Below are positions 11,646 through 22,475 of a DNA stretch of 64,000 nt, piece after piece. This stretch comes from Archivesica marissinica. Lineage: Eukaryota; Mollusca; Bivalvia; Venerida; Vesicomyidae. The notes beneath the pieces are model-generated. The model did not search any database and had not been told where the DNA came from. It was given only the letters and a program-made list of their open reading frames with translations. Where the stretch lies: contig CM026394.1 in NCBI GenBank assembly GCA_014843695.1, positions 42,111,553-42,175,552 on the forward strand. The letters run 5' to 3'. The position numbers were made by a program, and so were the translations under genes. Numbering within the stretch: the stretch's first letter is position 1; each line of letters opens with the position of its first letter.

Positions 11646-12540
11646 TTACTAGGACTATATATCTTACAGTTCACTGACTAGGACTATATAAATTACAGTT
11701 CACTGACTAGGACTATATAAATAATTACAGTTCACTGACTAGGACTATATAAATAATTACAGTTCACTGACTAGGACTATATATTTTACAGTTCACTGAC
11801 TAGGACTATATATTTTACAGTTCACTGACTAGGACTATATATTTTACAGTTCACTGACTAGGACTATATATTTTACAGTTCACTGACTAGGACTATATAA
11901 ATTACAGTTCACTGACTAGGACTATATAAATAATTACAGTTCACTGACTAGGACTATATAAATAATTACAGTTCACTGACTAGGACTATATAAATAATTA
12001 CAGTTCACTGACTAGGACTATATATTTTACAGTTCACTGACTAGGACTATATATTTTACAGTTCACTGACTAGGACTATATATTTTACAGTTCACTGACT
12101 AGGACTATATATTTTACAGTTCACTGACTAGGACTATATAAATAATTACAGTTCACTGACTAGGACTATATAAATAATTACAGTTCACTGACTAGGACTA
12201 TATAAATAATTACAGTTCACTGACTAGGACTATATATTTTACAGTTCACTGACTAGGACTATATAAATTACAGTTCACTGACTAGGACTATATAAATAAT
12301 TACAGTTCACTGACTAGGACTATATAAATAATTACAGTTCACTGACTAGGACTATATAAATAATTACAGTTCACTGACTAGGACTATATAAATAATTACA
12401 GTTCACTGACTAGGACTATATATTTTACAGTTCACTGACTAGGACTATATATTTTACAGTTCACTGACTAGGACTATATATTTTACAGTTCACTGACTAG
12501 GACTATATATTTTACAGTTCACTGACTAGGACTATACATA
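11646..12540. repeat. 29/32-bp satellite with patterned variants
   Basis: The unit is CAGTTCACTGACTAGGAC plus TATATAAATTA (A), TATATAAATAATTA (B) or TATATATTTTA (C). About 30 units occur in blocks of one A, several B and several C, repeated three times, which indicates a higher-order duplication of about eight units. Confidence 0.95.
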
Positions 12541-12653
12541 GTTTGTCAGGTTACATTACTTTGGTTGTCATTACAATTGTCGGTGTTGTTTATGTGATTA
12601 CATATACAATTAAAGAGTGACTGCTGGCAAAATGTAGAAAATACATTCATAGC

Positions 12654-13126
12654 TTAAAGTGACACTATATCAGTGTATTATATGGTATAATTATTTCCCA
12701 AATATTTGCCTCAAATACTGAGAATTTCAACTAATAAACAAACGTCGTATACACGGTTTGTTGACATAACTAAATAATGTAAACATCCATGCGTAATACA
12801 ACTCATGTATCCTGAATAACATGATTTATGGTACAGATTTACCGTTATATCTCACATGTGTGCCTATTTATTTGTAGACTATTATTATTAGTTAAATTAT
12901 CTCTAAGCGACATTATCTCGCGTTTAGTACTGACTCCGATGACAAACAAACATCAATTCAGGAGCATGGATGACCATAATATGAAATCATACTTTCAATC
13001 CACAAAAGCCTTGTTTATTGATTCAATGTTAGTGTTCGAATGTATTCAGAAGAATTTGTAGTAGCAATGCATTTATACCTGAAAAAATGCATTATATTTG
13101 CTTTTTGTGATGTAATGTCGCTTTAA
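12654..13126 (-). mobile_element. MITE M1, copy 1 (intact)
   Basis: The ends are TTAAAGTGACACTA and ATGTCGCTTTAA, inverted repeats that include a TTAA. The ~470-bp interior matches the copies at 18505 and 33160 in the opposite orientation (shared TTCAGGAGCATGGATGACC and TCTCACATGTGTGCC). It has no coding capacity. It behaves as a TTAA- or TA-targeting non-autonomous DNA element. Confidence 0.88.
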
Positions 13127-13564
13127 ATATTTACACTCAAGGAAATTGTTTTAATTATCATCAAGCATTCACATTTCATTGCTGTAGTTATTTCTAAGTA
13201 CTTGATAAAAACTGACTCAGTTATTTCAGGAAAGCTGACATAACTCTTTGTATGCTGGGTCAAATAAAGGCTATAAATAGTTCAAATAATTGTAGCAGAT
13301 GACAATTCATAAGTGTTTTTCTTCTCTGTAACTGAAACTCTGGAAATATGTCGAGGAATTTCATTTCTTAGAATTGAATTGTGTCTTTATGACACAATTC
13401 TAATCAAATTACATGATATATATTTGAATGTTAATTTCACCTCTAATTTTTCACCTCTAATTTGCAAATAAATGCGTTAACCCCACATGACTTTGCTGCA
13501 TCAGGGGAGATAATCAACTTCTTCATAAATCTTCTGACAAGTAAGGAGAACTACTGCTCCTATG
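13127..13564. other. Unassigned DNA, degenerate array at right
   Basis: AT-rich. The last ~70 bp (GGGGAGATAATCAACTTC) resembles degenerate units of the next array. Confidence 0.4.
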
Positions 13565-14410
13565 TCAAATTAAATCTTGGTCTATTAAGGGAGCTAACTC
13601 ACTCATGCTACACTAAATCCTGATCAATCAAGGGAGCTAACTCATTCATGCTACCCTAAATCCTGATCAATCAAGGGAGCTAACTCACTCATGCTACACT
13701 AAATCCTGATCAATCAAGGGAGCTAACTCATTCATGCTACCTTAAATCCTGATCAATCAAGGGAGCTAACTCACTCATGCTACCCTAAATCCTGATCAAT
13801 CAAGGGAGCTAACTCACTCATGCTACACTAAATCCTGACCAATCAAGGGAGCTAACTCACTTATGCTACACTAAATCCTGACCAATCAAGGGAGCTAATT
13901 CATTCATGCTACACTAAATCCTGATTAATCAAGGGAGCTAACTCACTCATGCTACACTAAATCCTGATCAATCAAGGGAGCTAACTCACTTATGCTACAC
14001 TAAATCCTGACAAATCAAGGGAGCTAACTCATGCATGCTATACTAAATCCTGATCACAATCAAGGGAGCTAACTTACTCATGCTACACTAAATCCTGATC
14101 AATCAAGGGAGCTAACTCACTCATGTCAAACGAAATCCTGATCAGGGGAGATAACTTACTACTGACTCTTATAAAAAATTATCCTGGTCAATGAGGGGAG
14201 ATAACTTACTTCTGCCTAACCATCAAACTTGTCAATAGGGGAGCTAACTCATGTCAAACTAAACCCTGGTAATTCATGGGATCCAACCATTAGTAGTGCA
14301 ACTATTTTACAAACAGATCCAGGTCTATCAAGGGAGATAATCACTCTGTTCATGGTTAATCAGGGGAACTAACTTAGTGTAACTGTTGCTGTATAAAACT
14401 GATCCACGTT
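13565..14410. repeat. 43-bp array (GGGAGCTAACTCACTCATGC)
   Basis: About 13 well-conserved 43-bp units with CTAAATCCTGATCAATCAA lie between 13565 and 14145. Progressively degenerate units (GGGGAGATAACTTACT) follow to about 14410. The homogeneous centre and decayed edges are the usual pattern of local unequal exchange. Confidence 0.93.
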
Positions 14411-14565
14411 TAAACGTGGCTGCAATTGGAAATGGAAGTTATCATGGTTAATCAAGAAGGACAACTTGGTAATTACTTCCTTCGACATAAATTAATTACT
14501 TACCTGGTAGGGATTTCCTGGCACAAGTCCAAAAGTTCATCTGAAAATAACAAAAGAACACAATT

Positions 14566-14795
14566 TCATGAATACTCGTACAATTTCGTGAATACCGTAC
14601 AATTTCGTGAATACCCGTACAATTTCGTGAATACTCGTACAATTTCGTGAATATCCGTACAACTTTGTGAATACCCGTACAATTTCATGAATACCCGTAC
14701 AATTTCGTGATACAATTTCGTGAATACCCGTACAATTTCGTGATACAATTTCGTGAATACCCGTACAATTTCGTGATACAATTTCGTGAATACTG
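14566..14795. repeat. 19-20-bp array (ACAATTTCGTGAATACCCGT)
   Basis: About 11 units occur, some truncated to 12-14 bp (ACAATTTCGTGAT). The overlapping plus and minus frames are repeat artefacts. Confidence 0.95.
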
Positions 14796-15401
14796 GCACA
14801 CAATTTCTTCACCGTTTTGTAGAACATTAATGCAGATTTTTATCAATACATTCCCGTTTAAAAAGATTGACCCGGGCGAACCGCGTTTTATATGATATAG
14901 AATGAAATGTATTGACTAAACCACGTTTGATTCTTTATCTTTACTACTTGTCCACAATACAGTTAATTACGGACTCCTTATCCAGCGACGGTTCACCACA
15001 GAATGGTGCATGCAATTTCATTCAGCTATAACGTACAAATCTAGAACCTCATAGCTACAAATCTTTGTCACTGACAAAATCAATTACTAAGTAAACTTAT
15101 TTTTCGATGTTAGTCGGGGGAAAATCATCAATGTTAATTCCATAATCAGCTCAAGACTACGTGCAATATCATTAAAACATTTTCGAATATTAATACCGTT
15201 TCAAATTTCGATTCTATACAACTTGACACTAAGGCCGATCTGAATGTGACTTCAATTTGTTGCTCAATATTTTCTATTTATGACACGCGTGTGAAACCTA
15301 TCTTATATTACGCTGGTGCATGATTATTGCAGACAGGAAAGTAAATCATTTTAAGACAAGATGTTACAATTTGCAACTGGTTACATAAATTATTTGTACA
15401 T
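14796..15401. other. Unassigned intergenic DNA
   Basis: No gene or repeat was recognised. Confidence 0.4.
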
Positions 15402-15862
15402 AAAGGGACGTGTTTTCACTACTTATCCCGTTTGAGGGCCTCATGGTAGATTGACTTAATAGTTCAAATGAGTTCTCTTGTTAAAATAAAGTCTTTAGTA
15501 TTATTAGTATTAAAGAAACAAAGGGACGTGTTTTCACTATTCACCCCGTTTGAGGGCCTCCTGGTAGATTGACTTAATTGTTCAAATGAGTTCTCTTGTT
15601 AAAATAAAGTCTTTAGTATTATTAGTATTATAGAAACAAAGGGACGTGTTTTCACTATTCACCCCATTTGAGGGCCTCATGGTTGATTGACTTAATTGTT
15701 CAAATGAGTTCTCTCGTTAAAATAAAGTCTTTAGTATTATTAGTATTATAGAAACAAAGGGACGTGTTTTCACTATTCACCCCGTTTGAGGGCCTCATGG
15801 TTGATTGACTTAATTGTTCAAAAGAGTTCTCTCGTTAAAATAAAGTCTTTAGTATTATAGAT
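15402..15862. repeat. 118-bp array with retroposon-like tail
   Basis: Four copies with a 118-bp period (AAAGGGACG at 15402, 15520, 15638 and about 15757). Each unit ends with CAAATGAGTTCTCTCGTTAA and AATAAAGTCTTTAGTATTAT, the same 3' module as the array at 31187 and the fragment at 51362. The unit looks like a retroposon 3' end that was tandemly copied. Confidence 0.92.
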
Positions 15863-15867
15863 ATTTA

Positions 15868-16215
15868 TTTTAGCTTGATTGTGAAACAAGTTCTTCAACG
15901 TTGGATTAATCGCTCGACCTCATTACTGATGGAATCCATCGCACATCATTCCTGATAGAATACATCGCACATCATTCCTGATGGAATACATCGCACATCA
16001 TTCCTGATGGAATACATCGCACATCATTCCTGATAGAATACATCGCACATCATTCCTGATGGAATACATCGCACATCATTCCTGATGGAATACATTGCCA
16101 TGAGGGATGATAGAAGAGACAATGTGGCATTTAAGAGCATTACCTAAGGGCACAATCGTAATGACTACAATAGGTGCAAATTCTGGGCCCGTCACACCTG
16201 AAACAAGCCACTGTG
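15868..16215 (-). mobile_element. SINE-A with a 26-bp array in its body
   Basis: The tail (TAGCTTGATTGTGAAACAAG) is at the left and the head remnant at about 16150-16215. The body segment CATTCCTGATGGAATACATC is repeated about six times between 15934 and 16092. Confidence 0.85.
15934..16092. repeat. 26-bp array made from SINE-A body
   Basis: The unit is CATTCCTGATGGAATACATC plus GCACAT, with A/G variants, and is flanked on both sides by single-copy SINE-A sequence. Confidence 0.92.
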
Positions 16216-16420
16216 CTATTACGACTTCCATATTGGATGTCCATACAGTGAATATCATTTTTAATTCAGTGGTACCAAAAGTATTTGTTTCCAAACAAAA
16301 TAGGGTCAGTAGGGAATGTTTTGCTTGTTTTTTTTTTACCATACTCTTGGGAACACAAAAAAATGTGAATAACGAAATTTTGATTTTTTTTTACTTTCAA
16401 AATTTCATAAAAAATTCAGG

Positions 16421-16440
16421 GTCGGGGGGGGGGGGGGGGG
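16421..16440. repeat. Poly-G tract
   Basis: A near-continuous G run of about 18-20 bases lies in AT-rich DNA. Its length may be unreliable in the assembly. Confidence 0.8.
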
Positions 16441-16651
16441 AGGAAAACGGGACGGTCGGGAAACCGTAAACACAGGTGGTTATTTTGGCCTTATTTTACC
16501 ATTTGTTTTTGAAGTTTAAAGTCGCACCAACAGCATTGATCATATGGGGAATCTGTAGCTCTTATTGGTGGAGGAAGACACAGAATGCCCGCCCCCCCTC
16601 CCGTCTGAGCACGGAATGGCACCCGGCTATGATAACAGAGTAGGTTCTTAC

Positions 16652-16726
16652 CAAGTTCTGTGGACATTGTGAGGGTGCTGAGGCCAGTAGGGAGATCTGT
16701 TCCACCTGATTGTTGGACACGGACAG
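16652..16726 (-). CDS. Candidate internal exon, host gene unknown
   Basis: On the minus strand a 75-nt segment lies between a strong acceptor (TTATATTTTCAG, ending at 16727) and a strong donor (GTAAGAAC, starting at 16651). It is open in all three frames, so the frame cannot be decided. One frame reads VRVQQSGGTDLPTG and is phase 1 at both ends; another reads LSVSNNQVEQISLL and is phase 0 at both ends. A length divisible by three is compatible with a cassette exon. I recognise no domain. It lies in one of the few stretches here free of repeats. A chance pair of splice motifs remains possible. Confidence 0.35.
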
Positions 16727-16767
16727 CTGAAAATATAACAAAACAAACGTGAGTCACAAGACTAGGT

Positions 16768-17060
16768 CATACAAATTTATTGTAGCTTGATTGCGAAACA
16801 AGTTCTTATAACATTACTTAAATCATGCTTGAGTCGTAACATTCCTGCACTGTAACCTATCATCACTGATGGTCACGGGTTCGAGCCCCGCTCAGACCGT
16901 GTCTCATTTATATGAAACAGTTGGCAGTTTCTTACGGAGGTTGGTGCACAAAGTACTGGTTAACCGCTGGAGCCTGCCCAGGAAAGGTGTTGTTAGGTAA
17001 ACTGCCCGTCGCTCAAATGGGAAACCGGTAGCGACGTTAAATAAACTTAAATAAAAAAAT
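16768..17060 (+). mobile_element. SINE-A tail followed by SINE-C (plus strand)
   Basis: A minus-oriented SINE-A tail occupies about 16768-16825. SINE-C follows on the plus strand: head with CACGGGTTCGAGCCCC (box B), body with TTGGCAGTTTCTTACGGAGG, and tail with GGGAAACCGGTAGCGACG and TTAAATAAACTTAAAT. The SINE-C head lacks its 5' third. Confidence 0.8.
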
Positions 17061-17069
17061 TAAAAAAAC

Positions 17070-17235
17070 ATTCCTGATGGAATCCATTGCCATGAGGGAG
17101 AGAGAAGAGGCAATGTTGAATTAAGTTGCTTCATTAAGGTCTGTGGCTCTGACCGGACTCCAACTCGCAACCTCTAGGCTACAAGACAACCACTGTGTCC
17201 ATTACACCACGGGGGCTCCACATGCAAGTGAAGAA
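17070..17235 (-). mobile_element. SINE-A body with an unusual tRNA-like head
   Basis: The SINE-A body (ATTCCTGATGGAATCCATTG) leads into a head that differs from other copies, with CGCAACCTCTAGGCTACAAG and a CACGGGGGCTCC end on the plus strand. This suggests head replacement or fusion to another tRNA-derived unit. Confidence 0.6.
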
Positions 17236-17264
17236 TCAAAGGGCCATTCATGTTTGACTATAAG

Positions 17265-17552
17265 ACTGTGTGTGTTTTACGTTTATTTATCGTCGCTACC
17301 GGTTGCCCATATGAGCGACGCCTCCTGAAGAGATTAGTCATTTTAGATTTTTGAAGGATAGTGCAATGATACAGACAGAGACTCATTCCAGAGTCTCCTC
17401 TGGTTCTTTTACGTGCACGTGTACAGCACCGACACGAGACCTCGGTTTAAAGTCCCATCTGAATGACTATTCATTTTATCAGGGTCAGACGAGGGATCAA
17501 ACCTGCGATCCCTGGATTACCAGTCCAATGTGTTACCACTGACTATGAGACA
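17265..17552 (-). mobile_element. SINE-B copy
   Basis: The tail TTATTTATCGTCGCTACCGG is on the left. The head has GATCAAACCTGCGATCCC and GGATTACCAGTCCAATG. It is near full length but diverged. Confidence 0.88.
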
Positions 17553-17582
17553 ATCGTGTATAACTGGTTTAACAATCTCAAA

Positions 17583-17690
17583 TTAATTTTAGTTGGATTG
17601 CAAAACAAGGTCATTCGTGTAGGGACATCAACACAAAGGTAATAACTTGTTTCGCAATCGAGCTAAAATCAATTTGTATAAACTAATACA
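17583..17690. mobile_element. SINE-A tail fragments in inverted orientation
   Basis: A minus tail (AGTTGGATTGCAAAACAAGG) and a plus tail (ACTTGTTTCGCAATCGAGC) face each other. Confidence 0.65.
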
Positions 17691-17814
17691 CCAATACAAC
17701 CCAGATACGATCCCCTACCTGGGAAGTATGAGAGATGATTGCCTGATCAGATGGCTGGGTTATCTAGTTCTATGTTTTGTGTGTGAAACCTATACCCATG
17801 TCCTTAAATACCTA

Positions 17815-18010
17815 TTTAGTTTATACAAATTTATTTCAGCTCTATTGTGAAACAACTTATATTAATCACTCTCGAGACCTCATTCCTGATGAAATCCATC
17901 GCCACGAGGGAGAGAGAAGAGGCAATGTGGAATATAAATGCCTTGCCTAAGGGCACAATCATAACGGCTCCAGCGGGGCTCAAACTCCGGCTCAAACAAT
18001 CGACCTCCCG
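17815..18010 (-). mobile_element. SINE-A copy, head truncated
   Basis: Tail, body and the start of the box-B side of the head (GCTCCAGCGGGGCTCAAACT) are present. The rest of the head is missing. Confidence 0.85.
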
Positions 18011-18079
18011 CTCCGTGTCTATCTACATGTGCACACAAAATATTGTAATTACTGTTTATACAAAATTTAATATCATTTC

Positions 18080-18176
18080 AATTTACAATAAAAAACCCCC
18101 CCACATTCTTTAAAACATATTTAACTCGGGGTGGTATCTCCTTATAGAACAAGGTTAAACATATTACAGTTGACAG
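18080..18176 (-). other. Possible exon start, low confidence
   Basis: A minus-strand acceptor (TTGTTATTATTTCAG, ending at 18177) precedes an open frame of about 32 codons containing FYKEIPPRVKYVL. The acceptor and first exon bases (CTGTC) match those of the candidate exon at 16726. The segment vaguely resembles the post-TM3 region of Cys-loop receptors. That is only an impression, and no good donor is visible. Confidence 0.15.
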
Positions 18177-18504
18177 CTGAAATAATAACAAAATTGGTAA
18201 TGTCTAATGAAGCAGGTCGCCGAGGAGATCCTATCGCCAACTTCTCCGCCTCAAAAAGGTTGGGCAGACGACACTTAGCATATCTCAAATACATTATAGC
18301 CTTTTTTGCAAATTATGACTTTTTTCTCTGTTAGATTTTATACTCAAATGAAATGAATAAATGTGTTTTACGATAGACGACGAGATAGCTATAGAATTCT
18401 GTTATACATGCATAGTTTCAGGTGGTGAGGAATTTAAAAGAATTGTAAGACATATTTAAAGTCCTATTGGGTACTATTTCTATTCTTAAATGTTTGAAAA
18501 ACAT

Positions 18505-19382
18505 TTAAAGTGACATTACATCGCAAAAAGCAAATAAAATGCATTTTTTCACGCATTTTTGCGTTGCTACTACAAATTCTTCCACATACATTCGAACACT
18601 AACATTGAATCAATAAAACAGTATATTTGTGATCTACCAGGCGCGTAGCTGCCTATACGCGAGTACGCGGCTGAATCCACATGATTCTGAAGGGAAAAAA
18701 AGGTCTACTATGTCCACTGAACGCCTGTCTGGGCTAGCAATGATGCATAGCTACAGACATATGGACATTGACATTGAACATGTAATCATGCAGTTCGCTG
18801 GCAAAAAGGACAAAAAATTAGACTTTTGTTAGACAATCGGGGCTTGTATTTGTTTGATATTTCAGCTCTATTTTAGAGAAAAAAAATCTGCCGAGTAAAG
18901 GGTTTATTTGTTGATTTATGATCATAAAACTTTCAAATTTCCAGTACTAAATAATGCAACTAAAAACGCCCAGAATGCACCATTGTTTAAAAAACATGCC
19001 CCCGGACCCCCCTAGTACAATTATGAATCCACATGGATAGAGGGCTAGCTACGCCCCTGTCTACAAACTTCCATGCTCCTGAATTATCAATCATTTGTTT
19101 GACATCAGATTCAATACTATGTCGTTTAAAGATAATTTAACAAAGACTAGTTTACAAATAAATATGCATAGGCACACATGTGAGATATAACAGTAAATCT
19201 GTACCATAATTCAGGATACACGAGTTGTATTATGCATACATGTTGAACCTATTTACAATATTTTGTTATGTCAACAAACCGCGTATACGACGTTTGCTTA
19301 TTAGTTGAAGAAAAAAATTATACCATATAATAGGAAAATACATTCTGTAGAAATCCTTTTCACTAATGTAGTGTCGCTTTAA
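18505..19382 (+). mobile_element. MITE M1, copy 2, split by an hAT-like insertion
   Basis: The ends are TTAAAGTGACATTAC and GTAGTGTCGCTTTAA. The M1 interior is continuous with copies 1 and 3 once the 422-bp insertion at 18638-19059 is removed. Confidence 0.88.
18638..19059 (+). mobile_element. hAT-like non-autonomous element in M1
   Basis: The termini are CAGGCGCGTAGCTGCC and GCTAGCTACGCCCCTG, imperfect inverted repeats of the CAGGGGCGTAGC type. TCTAC is duplicated at 18633-18637 and 19060-19064. A 5-bp duplication with CAG termini fits the hAT group, in which some lineages make 5-bp duplications. No transposase remains. Confidence 0.85.
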
Positions 19383-19385
19383 ACT

Positions 19386-19618
19386 ATATTTTACAACGAT
19401 TGCGTTGCAAGTTTTAACAACTTATATTAATCACTCTCGTGTTGGCGCTAATGCGTAAATGTGGTCATTCGTGTGGGAGGAAACCGGAGTACCCGGAGAA
19501 AACCCACATGTCCAATCTGGCGACCACAATAGCAACTCACATACTTCCCAGTCCGAGGATCGAACCAGGGTTGCATTGATGAGAAGCGAGCGCACTAACC
19601 ACTGCGCTAATCGGACAC
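19386..19618 (-). mobile_element. SINE-D copy
   Basis: Minus strand: tRNA-like head (GGTTCGATCCTCGGAC-like), then the central GTTTTCTCCGGGTACTCCGG block, then the tail AATATAAGTTGTTAAAACTT shared with SINE-A. The central block is a strongly conserved segment in this family. Confidence 0.88.
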
Positions 19619-19724
19619 CCATTATGTTAAATGTTTGCTTGCCTTTGTTTGCCTTTTAGGCATGAACAGCTCTAGATTAAGTCAAATGACGGCTCACTAT
19701 TAGTGTATGTATGTTTTTACGTTT

Positions 19725-19918
19725 ATTTAGCGATATAGATGGGACATGTCAATGTTTTACACCATGCACGTAAAAGAACGAAAGGAGACTCTGGAATGGG
19801 TCTCTGTCTGTATCATTCCACTATCCTCCAAAATCTAAAATGACTAATCTCTTCACGAGGCGTCGCTCATATGGGCAACCGGTAGCGACGATAAATAAAC
19901 GTAAAACACACAGAATGT
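19725..19918 (+). mobile_element. SINE-B, 5'-truncated
   Basis: It starts in the body (TTTACACCATGCACGTAAAA) and runs to the canonical tail GGGCAACCGGTAGCGACGAT. Confidence 0.88.
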
Positions 19919-20026
19919 GGTATCAATATCTCATGCAGTTATTGTTGTTATTTGTTCTCTAGATATTAAAAAAATGAAATTCAGAGTTACCCTCCTGAAG
20001 AAAATATTGCATTTAATGCTGTTACT

Positions 20027-20219
20027 TACAGTCAAACCTGTCTATAAAGGCCACCCTCGGGAAAGTTAAAAGGTGGCCTTTGTTGGCAGGTGTCCTCTCA
20101 ATAGAGGGTAAAATGCATTGAAAATGGCTCGACGGGAGAGAAAAATGGTGGTCTTTAGAGACAGGTTTTTCATATGCGGCCTTTATTCGGAGGTGGCCTT
20201 TAGCACAGGTTTGACTGTA
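20027..20219. mobile_element. TA-type MITE (family H), copy 2
   Basis: The ends TACAGTCAAACCTGT and ACAGGTTTGACTGTA are perfect 15-bp inverted repeats including TA. The interior has repeated AAGGTGGCCTTT-like motifs and no coding capacity. Confidence 0.85.
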
Positions 20220-20437
20220 TTATAGAATTAATTATAAAACATTATTTATCTGTAAATCATGTTAACAGTTCCAAAGTAAAAAAAAATAATGAAAAATTAA
20301 ATAAATAAAATGCAAAAATATCCCTTTGCTGTATAAAATGTTGACTGCTAGAGAGCTGAAAGTTCAGTACATAATTATACGTCTAAACTCATTAAATCAG
20401 AAAACGCAGGGAATCGCTTCTATACCCAAACAAATTT
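20220..20437. other. AT-rich intergenic DNA
   Basis: No gene or repeat was recognised. Confidence 0.4.
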
Positions 20438-20505
20438 AAGGGGGAACATGCCCCTGGACCCCATAGATTGCCTCAGTTGAAATGTGCCTCTGGCTACGCT
20501 ACTGA
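20438..20505 (-). mobile_element. hAT-like element fragment
   Basis: Read on the minus strand it starts CAGTAGCGTAGCCAGAGGCA and reaches a GGGGTCCAGGGGCATG motif shared with the copy at 53096. The other end is missing. Confidence 0.65.
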
Positions 20506-20593
20506 GATTTACATCGCCGTTAATCTCATCATTAACAAGGGGAAGTAATATTGTAAAATTTGTTTCATAAACGTAGACAATTTTATTTGCGGT

Positions 20594-21580
20594 GTGTGTT
20601 ACAAGTTGCCTCGTTACATCATGTTGTGTTGTTATATACCTCATGTGTTACAAGTTGCCTCGTTACATCATGACGTGTTGTTATATACCTCATGTGTTAC
20701 AAGTTGCCTCGTTACATCATGTTGTGTTGTTATATACCTCATGTGTTACAAGTTGCCTCGTTACATCATGTTGTGTTGTTATATACCTCATGTGTTACAA
20801 GTTGCCTCGTTACATCATGTTGTGTTGTTATATACCTCATGTGTTACAAGTTGCCTCGTTACATCATGACGTGTTGTTATATACCTCATGTGTTACAAGT
20901 TGCCTCGTTACATCATGTTGTGTTGTTATATACCTCATGTGTTACAAGTTGCCTCGTTACATCATGATGTGTTGTTATATACCTCATGTGTTACAAGTTG
21001 CCTCGTTATATCATGATGTGTTGTTATATACCTCATGTGTTACAAACTGCCTCATTACATCATGTTGTGTTGTTATATACCTCATGTGTTACAAACTGCC
21101 TCATTACATCATGTTGTGTTGTTATATACCTCATGTGTTACAAGTTGCCTCGTTACATCATGATGTGTTGTTATATACCTCATGTGTTACAAGTTGCCTC
21201 ATTATATCATGATGTGTTGTTATATACCTCATGTGTTACAAACTGCCTCATTACATCATGATGTGTTGTTATATACCTCATGTGTTACAAACTGCCTCAT
21301 TACATCATGTTGTGTTGTTATATACCTCATGTGTTACAAACTGCCTCATTATATCATGATGTGTTGTTATATACCTCATGTGTTACAAGTGTCCTCGTTA
21401 CATCATGATGTGTTGTTATATACCTCATGTGTTACAAGTTGCCTCATTATATCATGCATGATGTGTTGGTATATACCTCATGTGTTACAAACTGCCTCAT
21501 TACATCATGATGTGTTGTTATATACCTCATGTGTTACAAGTTGCCTCGTTACATCATGATTTGTTGTTATATAACCTCAT
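20594..21580. repeat. 49-bp array, about 20 copies
   Basis: The unit contains ACCTCATGTGTTACAAGTTG, CCTCGTTACATCATG and TGTTGTTATAT. Two subtypes (AAGTTGCCTCGTTACATC and AAACTGCCTCATTACATC) occur in clusters, the second confined mostly to the right half. The 206-codon frame is a repeat artefact. Confidence 0.95.
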
Positions 21581-22170
21581 ATTGTCTTGTTTACACGAAA
21601 TGGGAGAACTAAAATTGGATTGAATAAGATTTCCGATCCAAGGAATATCTCGGCACAATCGTACAAATAAAATCTGGGGCTTTAAGCCAAGTAATAATTG
21701 TACACAAATTGTGAATACCGAAATCAAATTTATATTTGTAACACATTTCAATATCAAACTTTAGAATCATTTTACATGATTACAGTGAATTTCTTCCCAG
21801 GACCCCATACCTAGCAACCATAGAATGCACAACGCACACACTGGCTCGCTAGGAACTCGCTAGGAACGTTATGTGTAATGATTATGTAACGATAAAGCTT
21901 AGAAAATATCTGAAACAAAATTACAAGACCGACAAGGATAAGTGATACCTTAATGACATTGTAGTGCTAAAAACCTGTTATACTCCTTCACTTCTATGGA
22001 ACACTTCAAAGAGATGTTATCTGGGCTTGTATCCCCTACCAACAACTGATTATTCCTATGCTAACTTTTAAGAACAAGTATATGTTTATTTATAAATAGA
22101 ATATGTTGCATCTCCCCCCCCCCCCATTCTTGAATTAATTTACTGCCCTGCAAATTGTTCATTTATTATT
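21581..22170. other. Unassigned DNA with poly-C tract
   Basis: No gene was recognised. A C-run of about 12 lies at about 22117-22128. Confidence 0.4.
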
Positions 22171-22174
22171 TATA

Positions 22175-22462
22175 TATTAGTTTATACATATTTATTTTAG
22201 CACGACAAACTGATTGATGCTTTGAGCTTTCAATTGTTTTAACTTAGCTTGATTGCGAAACAAGTTCTTACAACTTATATTAATCACTCTTGAGACCTGA
22301 TTACTGATGGACTTCATCACCACAAGAGAGAGAGAATAGGCATGTGGAATTTAAATTCCTTGTCCGAGGGCAAAATCATAATAGCTCCAGCTGGGCGCGA
22401 AACCTGGGCCTTTTACACCTGAAGCAAACACGCTACCACTGCACTGTCACGACTTCCACATT
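22175..22462 (-). mobile_element. SINE-A copy with a small insertion in its tail
   Basis: The tail motif appears twice (about 22180-22202 and 22245-22266), separated by ~45 bp. The body and a degraded head follow, ending GCACTGTCACGACTTCCACA. Confidence 0.82.
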
Positions 22463-22475
22463 TTCCACATCACTA

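Noticed and set aside
9215..11677. 820-codon open frame
   Set aside because: It is the 22-bp satellite read in one frame. The other plus frames are also open over long parts, it has no domain or codon signal, and 66-bp periodicity fully explains it.
20592..21559. 206-codon hydrophobic frame that looks like membrane segments
   Set aside because: It is the 49-bp array; hydrophobicity comes from TGTTGTTATAT repeated in frame.
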